A stretch of DNA of 64,000 nucleotides from RYN-230 sp963717125 (GTDB taxonomy: Bacteria > Actinomycetota > Actinomycetes > Streptosporangiales > Streptosporangiaceae). Below are positions 1 through 9,225 of this stretch, in pieces; positions within the stretch are counted from its first letter, which is position 1; every line of letters begins with the position of its first letter. The translations under genes and the position numbers were made by a program. Below the pieces are notes generated by a model that ran no database searches, was not told the DNA's origin, and worked only from the letters and a program-made list of their open reading frames with translations. The stretch spans positions 62,001 through 126,000 of the forward strand of contig CAVQVG010000008.1 of the NCBI GenBank assembly GCA_963717125.1, given 5' to 3'.

Positions 1-339
1 CGGGCCGCGGGAAATATGGCCGAGAAGCCGTTCCGCTACCATGATCTTGGCTCAGCGGCCTACATCTCCCGCGGCCGCGCTGTCGTCTCGGCCGGGCCAC
101 TGCAGCTCGGGGGGTTCCCGGGCTGGGTCATCTGGCTGTTCATCCACATCGCGTTCCTGACCGGCTACCGGAACCGGGTCGGCGCGGTGCTCACCTGGTG
201 GCTGGTCTTCGCCCGCAACCTGCGTCGCGAGCGGGCGTTCACCACCCAGCAACTCGAGACGCAGAACGTCTACACGGTCCCGCTGGGCCGCTCCGCGCCG
301 GAGCCGGTGGCGGGCGAGCCGACCGCCACCAACGGGTAA
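1..339 (+). CDS. ndh: Type II NADH dehydrogenase (NDH-2), C-terminal end, cut by window edge
   Basis: The frame is open from base 1 and stops at 337-339. The visible part matches the C-terminal tail of membrane-associated FAD NADH:quinone oxidoreductases: a FRYHDLGS stretch, then a hydrophobic amphipathic segment (GFPGWVIWLFIHIAFLTGY) that anchors the enzyme to the inner face of the membrane, followed by a basic RNLRRERAF tail. The FAD and NADH Rossmann domains lie outside the window. The protein would feed electrons from NADH into the quinone pool without pumping protons. An internal ATG at 16 exists, but the homologous sequence extends upstream of it, so it is not taken as the start. Confidence 0.8.
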   Translation, partial: RAAGNMAEKPFRYHDLGSAAYISRGRAVVSAGPLQLGGFPGWVIWLFIHIAFLTGYRNRVGAVLTWWLVFARNLRRERAFTTQQLETQNVYTVPLGRSAPEPVAGEPTATNG

Positions 340-421
340 GGCCGGGGCATTTCACGTCTTCGCCAGCGCCACCGGCCACCAGTGCTCACCCTGCCCGGCG
401 GCCACAGTCGGCTTCGCCGGG

Positions 422-442
422 GCGCCGCGGTTAACGCGGCGC
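422..442. terminator. Hairpin between convergent genes
   Basis: A perfect 8-bp stem (GCGCCGCG / CGCGGCGC) with the loop GTTAA lies between the NDH-2 stop and the stop of the convergent sulfatase gene. There is no T-tract, which is usual for actinobacterial terminators, and the position suits a bidirectional terminator. Confidence 0.5.
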
Positions 443-484
443 ACTGCCCTGGCGAAGATCGGGCTCCCAGGACATGTCCTCCCC

Positions 485-2854
485 CTATTCCCTCGCCAGC
501 ATCGCCTGGGCCTCCCGCTCGAGGTCAACGTAGGGGTCGCCGCTGACGTCAACCGCGACCCGGTTGATGGTTCCGCCGGTGAAAGCGTGCGGGTGATCAC
601 CTGGGTAGTCGCCCGTCACCGGTTCGCCGCTGTCGCGGCCGACGCACAGGCCCTCGCCCGCGAGCGAGAACATCCCGGGCTGGGTCCTGATGCGGCCCTC
701 GCCGACTTTCTTATCCCCGTGGTACAGGGAAAGGACTCCGGTGGAAACGCCGGGCGGGTCCTCTCCGTCCTTGCTGAACGAGGCCGAAAGGATCAGGTTC
801 TCCCCGGTCGGGATGTCCTGGTCGCCGTCGATCTTCTGCTCGGCCATGCCGACGAAGTTGTAGACGTAGTGCAGCCGGTTGTCCTTGATGTAAAGCGCGT
901 GCCCGCCGAACCGCGACCCGTGCGCGAACAGGACGCCCTGCGCGCCGGGCGCAGGAATGCCGACCAGGGCGCCGATCGTGTACGAGCGGTTACGGACGTT
1001 CACCGCCTGCGCCTCCGGCACCTCTGCGGTATCGGGGAAGTAGACATACCGGTCACGGGGGGAGGCCAGTTGCGGTCTCGGCGTCGTGATGATCTCCACG
1101 GCTGACCGGTCGTCGAGTGGGAACGCTGCGTTGTTGCCGGCCTCGGCGAACCACAGGTTGACCAGCTCACGGAGCTTGCCGGGCTGCTCAGCCGCCAGGT
1201 TGTGCAGTTCCGCGCGGTCAGTATCGGTGTGATACAGCTCCCAGGTGTCGTCGTTGAAGTCGCTCCAGCCGCTGAGGGTCGGGTGGGTGGTGACGGCTTT
1301 CCAGCCGTCGTGCCAGATCCCGCGCGAGCCGAGCATCGAGTAGAACTGGGTCTTGCGGGCCGACGGCGCCGAAGCCATTTCAGCGCTGTAGCGCATGCTC
1401 ACCCCGTCGAACCGGCTCTGCACGTGTCCCTTGATCGTCTCGGGTGGCTCAACACCCAAGGTGTCCAGGATGGTGGGCACGAGATCGATGGCGTGGTGGT
1501 ACTGGTGGCGAAGCTCGCCGTTGCCCGCCGTGCCTCCCGCCGTCGCCGAGGGCCAGGAGATGATGCACGGGTCCGCGGTGCCGCCGTTGAACTCATACCG
1601 CTTCCACATCTTGAATGGCGTGTTGAACGCCATCGCCCACCCGTTGGGGTAGTGGTTGTAGGTTTTCGTCCCGCCGAGCTCGTCGAGCATGGCCAAGTTC
1701 GACTTCATGTCGTCGGGGATGCCATTCGCGAACTTCATCTCGTTGACTGACCCGTTGGGGCCGCCCTCGCCGCTGGCGCCGTTGTCCGAGACGACGATCA
1801 CCATCGTGTTCTCGCGCTGCCCGGACTCCTCCAGGTAATCCAGCAGCCGCCCGATGTGGTGGTCAGCGTGTGCCAGGAATCCCGCGTACACCTCGGCCAT
1901 ACGCGCGAAGAGCCGCTTCTCCTCACCCGACAGTGAGTCCCATGACTTCGTGAAGTCGAGCGGCGGGAACGGCTGGCCGTTGGGCCCCGTGCGGGTCTCG
2001 GGGGTGCCGATCGGGTTGATGGGCGGCAGCCCGGTATCGGCCGGGACGATGTCCATCTCCTTCTGCCGGGCCAGCGTCTGCTCGCGGATCGCCTCGTACC
2101 CCATGTCGAAGTGGCCCTTGAACTTGTCCGCCCACTCCTTCGAGACATGGTGCGGTGCGTGGGCCGCCCCGGGCGCGTAATACAGAAAGAACGGCTTGTC
2201 CGGCGCGATCGTCTTCGCGTCCTTGATGAACTCGATCGCCTTGTCGGTCAGGTCCTCGGTCAGGTGATAGCCCTCGGCTGGGGACTTCGGCTGGTCGACC
2301 GGGTGGTTGTCGTATACGAGGTCCGGGTACCACTGGTTGGTCTCGGCGCCGAGGAAGCCGTACCAGCGCTCGAAACCACGGCCGGACGGCCAGTTCCGCC
2401 GCGTGGAGGCCACGTTCATCTCGATGGTCGGGCACAGGTGCCACTTGCCCACCATGTAGGTGTTCCAGCCCCGCTCGCCCAGGATCTCGGAGATCATGCC
2501 GTTCTCCGGCGGGATCGTGCCGCTGGCGTTGGGGAACCCGACCGCGGCCTCGGTGATGCAGGCCATCGAGTTACGGGTGTGATTGCGGCCGGTCAGCAGG
2601 CAGGAGCGGGTCGGCGAGCAGAGCGCCGTGGTGTGCCACTGCGTGTAGCGGATCCCGTCCGCCGCGATGCGATCAATGTTCGGCGTCTCGATTGGCCCGC
2701 CGTAACAGGACATGGCCGAGAACCCGACATCGTCGAGAACCATGTACACCACGTTCGGTGCCCCGTCGGGGGCCTTGGGCGGCTCGAACGGCGACCAGTC
2801 CGGGACCGAGTCACGGATATCAACGTTGATCGTTCCCTTAAACGGCACGCTCAT
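485..2854 (-). CDS. Arylsulfatase (formylglycine-dependent sulfatase)
   Basis: A 789-residue sulfatase of the alkaline phosphatase superfamily. The metal-binding pair Asp41-Asp42 sits in the MVLDDVGFS motif. The activation motif C-x-P-x-R is present as CSPTRS with Cys79, the residue that a formylglycine-generating enzyme would convert to the catalytic aldehyde. GRNHTRN, KWHL and the late VSDNGASGEGG motif are also in place. The length matches the long arylsulfatase group that carries an extra C-terminal beta-rich domain. No signal peptide is visible, so the enzyme is probably cytoplasmic. It hydrolyses aryl or alkyl sulfate esters; the substrate is unknown. A GAGGGG ribosome site precedes the ATG, and the SHOCT gene lies just upstream on the same strand. 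Confidence 0.93.
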   Translation of the reverse strand: MSVPFKGTINVDIRDSVPDWSPFEPPKAPDGAPNVVYMVLDDVGFSAMSCYGGPIETPNIDRIAADGIRYTQWHTTALCSPTRSCLLTGRNHTRNSMACITEAAVGFPNASGTIPPENGMISEILGERGWNTYMVGKWHLCPTIEMNVASTRRNWPSGRGFERWYGFLGAETNQWYPDLVYDNHPVDQPKSPAEGYHLTEDLTDKAIEFIKDAKTIAPDKPFFLYYAPGAAHAPHHVSKEWADKFKGHFDMGYEAIREQTLARQKEMDIVPADTGLPPINPIGTPETRTGPNGQPFPPLDFTKSWDSLSGEEKRLFARMAEVYAGFLAHADHHIGRLLDYLEESGQRENTMVIVVSDNGASGEGGPNGSVNEMKFANGIPDDMKSNLAMLDELGGTKTYNHYPNGWAMAFNTPFKMWKRYEFNGGTADPCIISWPSATAGGTAGNGELRHQYHHAIDLVPTILDTLGVEPPETIKGHVQSRFDGVSMRYSAEMASAPSARKTQFYSMLGSRGIWHDGWKAVTTHPTLSGWSDFNDDTWELYHTDTDRAELHNLAAEQPGKLRELVNLWFAEAGNNAAFPLDDRSAVEIITTPRPQLASPRDRYVYFPDTAEVPEAQAVNVRNRSYTIGALVGIPAPGAQGVLFAHGSRFGGHALYIKDNRLHYVYNFVGMAEQKIDGDQDIPTGENLILSASFSKDGEDPPGVSTGVLSLYHGDKKVGEGRIRTQPGMFSLAGEGLCVGRDSGEPVTGDYPGDHPHAFTGGTINRVAVDVSGDPYVDLEREAQAMLARE

Positions 2855-2905
2855 CCTGCACCCCTCGATGGGACCTTGACGCCGGCGTTCACCGGCCGGC
2901 TGCGC

Positions 2906-3190
2906 CTAGCCGAGCAGCTTGGCCTTGGCCGAGCTGAACTCGTCGTCGGTCAGGGCACCCTGCTCATGCAAGGCCGTGAGCTGGTTCAGCTGGTCGAGCA
3001 TCGAGGGCGCGGGCGCTGGCTGGTCCGGCTCGGGCGGCGCTTGCTGCTGCTCGAGGTCGCCAATCCGCTCGTTCTGCTCGTCCTCCTGCTGCCCCTGCTC
3101 GGCGGATCGCTGGGCAACCCTCTTGCCAGCGACGTATGCGCCGCCCCCTACCACCGCCGCGCGCATCAGCGGGCGCCGTCGTCTGAACAT
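2906..3190 (-). CDS. Small SHOCT-domain protein
   Basis: 94 residues: a basic N-terminus (MFRRRR), a short hydrophobic stretch (AAVVGGGAYVAG), a polar Q/E-rich linker, and a C-terminal SHOCT motif (LDQLNQLTALHEQGALTDDEF..AKAKLL). SHOCT is a short two-helix oligomerisation or adaptor module often found at the ends of small actinobacterial membrane proteins. It is 51 bp upstream of the arylsulfatase on the same strand, so the two are probably co-transcribed. Its specific function is unknown. Confidence 0.8.
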   Translation of the reverse strand: MFRRRRPLMRAAVVGGGAYVAGKRVAQRSAEQGQQEDEQNERIGDLEQQQAPPEPDQPAPAPSMLDQLNQLTALHEQGALTDDEFSSAKAKLLG

Positions 3191-3284
3191 GACAGTCTCC
3201 TCACCAGGGGTCTTTCGCTGCGCGCGCGGACGGGAACGGCCGGCGCTCCAGGCAGGTCAACCGTCGCACCTCCCCAGGCGCGGG

Positions 3285-3342
3285 GGATCACCCATCGGGG
3301 ATGGTGCCGGCTTCCGGTGCTCTCCCCCTCGGCGGGTGATCC
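3285..3342. other. Long imperfect hairpin between small genes
   Basis: Outer arms GGATCACCC (3285-3293) and GGGTGATCC (3334-3342) are perfectly complementary. Inside them, GGGGA pairs with TCCCC and CCGG pairs with CCGG around a CTT loop. It lies directly downstream of the 72-residue gene on the minus strand and could be its terminator. A structured 5' leader of the SHOCT gene is the alternative. Confidence 0.35.
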
Positions 3343-3359
3343 AGTTACGCCGTGCTGGG

Positions 3360-3578
3360 TCATTCCGCGGGTGGCGGCGCTACGGCGCGCACTTCTATGA
3401 GCTCGAGCCCAAGCCCGGTGACCCGCTGCATCAGTTCGTGCAGTGCGCTCTGGTCTAGCCGCTCCGCACGGAGCGTGGTCGTGCCGGGGCCCACGCTGAT
3501 CTCGCAGTCGTCGAACTCCGCGCAGACAACGCGACCCGCCTGGCCGACGAAAGTGATCTCGAATGTTCGTGTTTGCAC
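3360..3578 (-). CDS. Small hypothetical protein
   Basis: 72 residues with an ATG start and balanced composition (MQTRTFEITFVGQAG.. / ..CEISVGPGTTTLRAE.. / LHELMQRVTGLGLELIEV). The pattern of two or three beta strands followed by a helix and strand suggests a compact ACT- or BON-like fold, but no family is recognised. It stands alone on the minus strand, divergent from the LuxR-type regulator. Confidence 0.55.
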   Translation of the reverse strand: MQTRTFEITFVGQAGRVVCAEFDDCEISVGPGTTTLRAERLDQSALHELMQRVTGLGLELIEVRAVAPPPAE

Positions 3579-3892
3579 GCTGTTCGCCTCGTAGTCTGCT
3601 CCCGCTCGCGCGTGCTGCGAGTCTGCGCGAAAGCCCGGTCCGCCTCATCCCCTTCGCAGGGTGACCGGCGGGCCAACCGGCTGGGACCGAAGCTTGCCTA
3701 ACCACGGACTGAGCTGCGAGACTGAGGGTTCTCGTGCTGCTCCGGACCCCGGCGGCTAGAACTTCTTGGCCAGGGGCGTGGGTGAGCCGCAAAGACCGGC
3801 AGGGGGGCGCCGGCAGCCAATCAGCCGGCCTTCCGGGCGTCGTTCCGCTGGGGCGGGGAGCGCGTCATGCTCGCGACGGCGCTTCCCGTAAC

Positions 3893-6472
3893 ATGCGGTT
3901 CGCGCTGGCGAAGTTCCGCCCGACGACCCTGCCCACCACGCTGCTTACCAGGTCGGCGCTGCATGGACGGCTGGAGACGGGGGCAGGCAAGCGCCTGACA
4001 GTCGTCGTGGGGTCGGCCGGTGCGGGCAAAAGCGTGCTGCTGTCGAGCTGGGTGGCGAGCCGGGACGCCAGCGTGACGTCCTGGCTTTCGTGTGATGACG
4101 CCGACGCGGACCCGGTCCGTTTCTGGACGGGGTTCATCACGGCTCCCCAGGCGGTGGCGCCAGGGTTCGGCGCCGATGCGGCTGAGCTGCTCGCGGTGGA
4201 CGGCGCGATGTCCGCCGACGTTACTGCCTCGATCGCGAACGACGCCGCGAGGCTGCCTGCCGGGTCGGCGATCGTCGTTGATGACTTCCAGGCTGCGGGA
4301 GCCACGGCCACCAGGACCATGACCGACCTTGTCGAGCGGTGGCCCGCCGGGACCGCGCAGCTGGTGCTAGCGGGCCGTATCGACCCGCCCGTGCGGCTGC
4401 ACCGGCTGCGCCTGTCCGGTGAGCTGTGCGAGCTGCGCGACCACGACCTGTATCTCTCGCTGGCCGAGAGCCGCGTTCTCCTCGAGAAATTCGGCGTGCA
4501 GATCACCGACGCTGAGCTCGCGCTCCTTCATCAGCGAAGCGAGGGATGGGTCGCGGCACTGCAGATGGCCGCGCTGACCCTTCGCGGCACCAAAGACCCA
4601 GCGCGGGCGCTGGATGTCCGCAGCCATGCGATGGCTGAGTACTTCATCGGTGAGGTCCTGGAGCAGCAGCCGCCCGAGGTGGCGGCCTTCATGCTCGAGA
4701 CTTCTATTCTGGACGAGCTGACCGCTGACGCCTGCACGGCCGTCACCGGCAGGCAGGACGCAGCGGCGCTGCTGCGCAGCATGGAGGCGGCCAATCTGTT
4801 CGTGGTGGCGCTCGATGATGAGCAGACGAGCTACCGGTACCACCATCTCGTGCGGGACGTGCTGCGCGCCGAGCTGCACGCTACGGACATGGCCAAGGAG
4901 CTCGCGCTTCAGCTCCGGGCAGCCGAATGGCTGGAGGCTTCCGGAGACACGCGGGGGGCGACCCGCCATTTCCTGGCGGCACGGAAGGTAGACCGGGCGC
5001 TGGCCCTGCTGCAGGATCGCGTCATCACCGACTTCCTGCATGATCCGTCAGCGGCCGGGGCGCTGGATCTCAGCGTGGTGGACGCGTCGCTGCTGACCGG
5101 CGTACCGGAGCGGCTGCTGGCGCTGGCGGCCGACGTGCTGCTGTGGGGTGACTGGGTTCGCGGCGGCGAGTACCTGGACCTGCTCGAGCGCACCCAGCCC
5201 GCGATCCCGGCGGACTCGCGGCTCGCGGCCCATCTCGCGGCGATGCGGTCCTTGCGCTGCGCGCTCATCGGCGAGGCAGGTGAAGCGGTGCGCTATGGCC
5301 TGACCGCGCGGGACATCGGGGAACGGGCCCTGCCCGGGGACGAGTGGATCGCCGCCATGCCGCTGATCTTGCAGCGTGCCTACACGTGGCTGGGGGACTT
5401 CGAGGCGGCCGACCGGGAGGTCGCGGCGGCGCTGGCGGCGCCCTCGCTCGCCGAGCCGGCCAGGCTGGTGGATTTGCGCGGGGCGCAGGCGTACGCATGG
5501 TTCGAAGCCGGTCACCTAACCGAAGCCGCCCAGGCCGCCCGGGACGCTGAGGCCGACGCGAGGCGCCTCGGGTTCGACCAGCACTTCTTCGCAGGGGATT
5601 ACCTGCGCGTCCTGGCGGGCGTCGCACTGGAGCGAAGGGATCTCGACGAGGCGGAACATCTCACCGAGCGTGCGCTAACGATATCTGAGCGTGGCCGGCC
5701 GGCCTTTGAGTTTCTCGCCCTGCTCGACCGGGCCGCGATCTGCGCCGCCCGCGGGCAGTTCCACGACGCGCTGGCAAGCGTCGAAACGGCGCGCCTGGTG
5801 CTGGCCGGAACGAAATCCGGGCTCCTGGTGCGAGCCGACGAACTTGAGGCAGTGCTGCGCCTGTCACTCGGCGACCCGCGCTCCCCAGTCGAGCTCGCCA
5901 GCGCGCTGCCCGCCACCACGCGCGGCCTGCTGCTGGCCAGGGTCGCGCTCGCCGCCAACGATCACCAGGCCGCTGTGGGGTACCTGGACGCCGGGTCGCT
6001 GGGGGACCTGACGCCGCGCGCAGCACTCGTGCGCCAGATACTCCTGGCCGCCGCTGCGATCGAGTGCGGCGACCCCGCGGTCGCTGGCCTCGTCGGCGAC
6101 ATGCTCCGGGCAGCACGCCGTGGCGGCTTCCTCAGCACGGTCGTCACGACCGCGCCCCAGGTGACGCGGTACCTGGTCGAGCATTCGGCGCAGATGCAAC
6201 CAGAGCCGTTCCTGGAGCGGCTCATCGGTGCGGCCCTGGAGATCCGCGCCACGCAGCCGGAACGGCCCGGTACCATCCTCGTCGCGCCACTGAGCCCGGC
6301 GGAGCGGCGGATCCTTACGTTGCTGCCGACTGCCAGTTACGTGCAGATGGCCGCCACTCTTTACATCTCCCGCAACACAGTCAAGACCCACCTGCAGTCC
6401 ATCTACCAGAAGCTGGGAGTGTCCTCCCGCTCGGACGCGCTTCGGCGAGCCGTGGATCTGCGCCTGCTCTGA
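3893..6472 (+). CDS. Large ATP-binding LuxR-family (MalT-like) transcriptional regulator
   Basis: 859 residues from ATG 3893; an upstream in-frame ATG exists at 3734, but the homologous MRFALAKFRPTTLP start fits 3893. It contains an N-terminal STAND-type NTPase with Walker A GSAGAGKS (residues 40-47) and Walker B around IVVDDFQ (127-133), a long helical TPR-like middle region, and a C-terminal LuxR/GerE helix-turn-helix (LSPAERRILTLLPT..ISRNTVKTHLQSIYQKLGV). The architecture is that of MalT-type one-component activators that oligomerise on ATP and an inducer. No target is evident. The neighbours are a sulfatase cluster upstream (opposite strand) and a convergent membrane protein. Confidence 0.9.
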   Translation: MRFALAKFRPTTLPTTLLTRSALHGRLETGAGKRLTVVVGSAGAGKSVLLSSWVASRDASVTSWLSCDDADADPVRFWTGFITAPQAVAPGFGADAAELLAVDGAMSADVTASIANDAARLPAGSAIVVDDFQAAGATATRTMTDLVERWPAGTAQLVLAGRIDPPVRLHRLRLSGELCELRDHDLYLSLAESRVLLEKFGVQITDAELALLHQRSEGWVAALQMAALTLRGTKDPARALDVRSHAMAEYFIGEVLEQQPPEVAAFMLETSILDELTADACTAVTGRQDAAALLRSMEAANLFVVALDDEQTSYRYHHLVRDVLRAELHATDMAKELALQLRAAEWLEASGDTRGATRHFLAARKVDRALALLQDRVITDFLHDPSAAGALDLSVVDASLLTGVPERLLALAADVLLWGDWVRGGEYLDLLERTQPAIPADSRLAAHLAAMRSLRCALIGEAGEAVRYGLTARDIGERALPGDEWIAAMPLILQRAYTWLGDFEAADREVAAALAAPSLAEPARLVDLRGAQAYAWFEAGHLTEAAQAARDAEADARRLGFDQHFFAGDYLRVLAGVALERRDLDEAEHLTERALTISERGRPAFEFLALLDRAAICAARGQFHDALASVETARLVLAGTKSGLLVRADELEAVLRLSLGDPRSPVELASALPATTRGLLLARVALAANDHQAAVGYLDAGSLGDLTPRAALVRQILLAAAAIECGDPAVAGLVGDMLRAARRGGFLSTVVTTAPQVTRYLVEHSAQMQPEPFLERLIGAALEIRATQPERPGTILVAPLSPAERRILTLLPTASYVQMAATLYISRNTVKTHLQSIYQKLGVSSRSDALRRAVDLRLL

Positions 6473-6482
6473 GACCGTCTCA

Positions 6483-7886
6483 TCACGAGGGCCCTGCCGC
6501 CTCCGGCCGGGCTGGCGGTCGGCCGCCGATCAGCTCGATCAGCCCGAGGACCACCAGCAGCAGGACGGCGATCACAATGGCCACGGCGGCGGTCGGCTGG
6601 CCCCAGAACACGAAGATCAGCGCGGCCAGGGCCACGGCGCAGATGCGCAGCGCTCTGCGGTGCGCATAGGTCCACGTCCCCACCGGGCCGGCTTGCTCGC
6701 CGCGGTGGCGGATCCGGGCCAGTCCGCGGGCGAAAGCCCCGCGGATCCCGACCGCAGCCGCCGACGGCCCGGCCAGGAACGCGCCGGCGGCGACGACCAG
6801 ACCCACCACCAGGACCGTGCGCAGGCTCTGCTTGATGAAGGCGACGAGCGCGTCGAACAACGCGGCCGCGGCGTCGGCGGGCAGCTTGCTGGCTGGCACG
6901 CTGTTCAGGTAGATGCCACGGAAAATGAACAGCCCGACGGCAAGCACCAGCATCGACGCGGCGAGGCCGAGGCCAGCGCCGATCAGCGCGCGGCGGCGGC
7001 CGTGGGCGGCGAACACACCGAGGGCCAGCAGCAGCAGCGTGAGCACCGGCAGCACGATCTTCAGGTCGTTGATCAGCCGGTATCCGGTCTGCGCCTTCAC
7101 CAGGTACGTGGCCGAGAACAGCGTCAATGTCGGGTTGACGGCCGGGATCTTGCTGACGAGGCCAAAGCCGCGTTTGACCAGGTCCTGCTTGACGACGTCG
7201 ATAAACGGACCCAGGTTCAGCACGACCTGGCCATTCTTGACGCTGACCGAGCTGCTGCCCTGGCCGGAGAGCACCTTCACCAGCTCCCGGTGGACGAGGG
7301 TATTGGCCTGGACCCAGGCGCTGGCGAACCGCGGCCCCGTGACGATCTTGCGGACCTCGCTGTGAATGGATCCGTCAACCCCGCTGGCGATCGACGGGGC
7401 TACCGACTTGAGCAGCGTCCCGGCTTTGGGCAGCCCGTGGCTGGAGAGCGCGGCGGCGGCCTGGTCGGCCTGACTGGTCACGTTGAGCCGGGTAGTGATC
7501 TCGGTCGTGATCTTGTTCGTCAGGGCATTCTGGATGGCCGGATCGTGGACCAGTGGCTCCATGGTCGCCACGTAGCGGCCAGTGTTGCTGACCTCGTTGG
7601 CCGCCCAGACGGCCAGCACCGAAACCGGCGCCAGCACGCAGCCGATCACGACGAGGATCGTCGCCGCCAGGGTCCGCCAGCCGATACGCCGACGCCGGAC
7701 GGGGCCCGCGGGTTGCCCGCGCAGCTCGCCTCGTTCATCCTGCTGGCTGGGCCCCGGGCCTGCGGCCGCGGTCCCCCCCTTCGCGCCGATGTCAGACAGG
7801 ACTACCCCCCAGTCGGCACCTCGCGGCCAACCCGCTCGCGTCGCGTCGCATCGCAACGCTCGCCGACGCTGCCTCCCACTCTCCAT
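6483..7886 (-). CDS. Conserved actinobacterial integral membrane protein
   Basis: 467 residues. A polar, low-complexity N-terminal ~70 residues precedes TM1 (TLAATILVVIGCVLAPVSVLAVW). A ~190-residue region probably outside the membrane follows, then five more hydrophobic segments between about 280 and 460. Proteins with this one-TM/extracytoplasmic domain/TM-cluster layout are common in Actinobacteria without an assigned role. It converges with the LuxR-type regulator, the two stops being 11 bp apart. Confidence 0.75.
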   Translation of the reverse strand: MESGRQRRRALRCDATRAGWPRGADWGVVLSDIGAKGGTAAAGPGPSQQDERGELRGQPAGPVRRRRIGWRTLAATILVVIGCVLAPVSVLAVWAANEVSNTGRYVATMEPLVHDPAIQNALTNKITTEITTRLNVTSQADQAAAALSSHGLPKAGTLLKSVAPSIASGVDGSIHSEVRKIVTGPRFASAWVQANTLVHRELVKVLSGQGSSSVSVKNGQVVLNLGPFIDVVKQDLVKRGFGLVSKIPAVNPTLTLFSATYLVKAQTGYRLINDLKIVLPVLTLLLLALGVFAAHGRRRALIGAGLGLAASMLVLAVGLFIFRGIYLNSVPASKLPADAAAALFDALVAFIKQSLRTVLVVGLVVAAGAFLAGPSAAAVGIRGAFARGLARIRHRGEQAGPVGTWTYAHRRALRICAVALAALIFVFWGQPTAAVAIVIAVLLLVVLGLIELIGGRPPARPEAAGPS

Positions 7887-7934
7887 GGCCCGGCCCCGGC
7901 CCGGCTCACCTCACACGGGTGACTCCTTCCGCCG

Positions 7935-8612
7935 TCAGCTCAGGCGAACCAGGCCGCTGATCGCTAGGTAGGCGCCCAGGAGCAGGGCGATGCCGGCCAT
8001 GAGCTGCAAAGCATGCCTGAGCAGCCAGTCCTGGCTGTGCTTGAGCAGCGCTTTGGTGGCCTCTGGCCGGAGCTCCAGGAACACGAAGGGAACGATGATC
8101 AGCAAGAAATCGATGAGGACGAAGATGAAGACAGCGACGACCTGGATTGCGGTCGGGGATTTCCCGGTGACCAGAATGTGCAGCGCGGTGAGATAGCTGG
8201 CGCCCGGGATGCCGACCAGCGCGCCGATGAGCATGGCGAGCCCCAGCCGGGGCTCACGCAATACCCGCTGCGCCCAGCCGTCCTTGTTCTGCGGCGGCAC
8301 GTCTGCGGCCGGCACAGCTGCCTTCCGCCGGCCGTGCAGGCGGCCGGTTGCCAGCAGCCCGCCGACGGCGAGCAGAAGCAGGCCAACGGCCAGGTCGACG
8401 CCCGCGCTGACCTGGCCCTGAGCCTTGAGGGCATCGGCGTGGAAGACGAGCACATCCAGGAGGCCGACCGTCACCGCCACGGCCATGCCGCCGAGCAGCA
8501 GGCTCAAGAACATTGCCCGCGACCGCCGGTTCTCGATCAGCAGCAGATCGATGCCCAGCAGCTTCGGGTTCAGCGCCGCGGTGAACGCCAGCACGAAGAA
8601 CTCGGCATTCAC
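7935..8612 (-). CDS. GAP/Sap-family (LysE-like) membrane protein
   Basis: 225 residues with about six hydrophobic segments. The N-terminal AALNPKLLGIDLLLIEN and central GIPGASYLTALHILVTGK motifs are typical of the GAP (sulfolipid-1-addressing, Sap-like) family of mycobacterial and actinobacterial export proteins. The probable role is moving a lipid or small molecule across the membrane; the substrate is unknown. GGAGGTGA lies upstream of the ATG. Confidence 0.75.
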   Translation of the reverse strand: MNAEFFVLAFTAALNPKLLGIDLLLIENRRSRAMFLSLLLGGMAVAVTVGLLDVLVFHADALKAQGQVSAGVDLAVGLLLLAVGGLLATGRLHGRRKAAVPAADVPPQNKDGWAQRVLREPRLGLAMLIGALVGIPGASYLTALHILVTGKSPTAIQVVAVFIFVLIDFLLIIVPFVFLELRPEATKALLKHSQDWLLRHALQLMAGIALLLGAYLAISGLVRLS

Positions 8613-8762
8613 CGCCGGTCACCTCCGGGGATGCCTAGGCGCCGGAACTTACTGTCCGAGCCAAACACCAGCCACCCCCTGGCTGCATCACCTTGTTCGG
8701 ATGGGATTCGGGTTGGTCGGCGGGATCTTGACTCACGTCCCCAACTGGGGTGAGTCCGGCGC

Positions 8763-8943
8763 CTAACTGGCCGGGTGCCAGGGCAGGCGGTAGGCGCGGT
8801 AGGTGCTGACGCCAGCCGGGAACTCTGCGTTGAACAGCAGCTGCCCGGATGGGCTGAACTCGGAGATGTAGGGCAGCTCGCCCCATCCGACGAACAAGTC
8901 CCCGTTGCGAGTGGTCTGCGCGTTCCCCTCAGCCGCGTGTCAC
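8763..8943 (-). pseudogene. Arylsulfotransferase C-terminal remnant
   Basis: Reading the minus strand into the TAG at 8763-8765 gives TTRNGDLFVGWGELPY.. and ..EFSPSGQLLFNAEFP, the characteristic final blade of secreted arylsulfotransferase (ASST) proteins. There is an in-frame stop just upstream and no start codon, so only ~55 codons of a normally ~450-residue gene remain. Its 5' end overlaps the 3' end of the small membrane-protein gene. Confidence 0.65.
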
Positions 8944-9144
8944 CGTCCGACCCGTCCGACCCGTCCGCACGCCTGCGGCGACGAGGATAACCCCGGCCAA
9001 CGCGCAGATCACACCGATGAGCGTCCAGATGTGCTGGCCGTTCATGCCGCCCGACTGGCCGAGCAGGTTCAGGCCCTGCAAGATCCAGACAACTCCGGCG
9101 ATCGCCAGCAGCACGCCGGGGACCAACAAGATCCAACGCTTCAT
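8929..9144 (-). CDS. Small two-TM membrane protein
   Basis: 71 residues from the ATG at 9144; a longer in-frame start at 9201 gives an implausible Arg-rich extension. Two transmembrane segments (ILLVPGVLLAIAGVVWILQGL and IWTLIGVICALAGVILVAAGV) flank a short polar loop. Small hypothetical proteins of this layout are frequent in actinobacteria. The function is unknown. Confidence 0.7.
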   Translation of the reverse strand: MKRWILLVPGVLLAIAGVVWILQGLNLLGQSGGMNGQHIWTLIGVICALAGVILVAAGVRTGRTGRTVTRG

Positions 9145-9225
9145 GTAGTCCTCACAACCAGGCTCAGGAGAGCCCCGGGCTCGCCGGCGCTCCTGACACA
9201 TTAACGAGAACGCCGGCCAGGGGGT

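Noticed and set aside
2111..3400. A 429-codon open frame on the plus strand opposite the arylsulfatase start and SHOCT gene
   Set aside because: Arg/Val/Gly-rich translation with no domain; it mirrors real genes on the other strand, as expected in GC-rich DNA with few stops.
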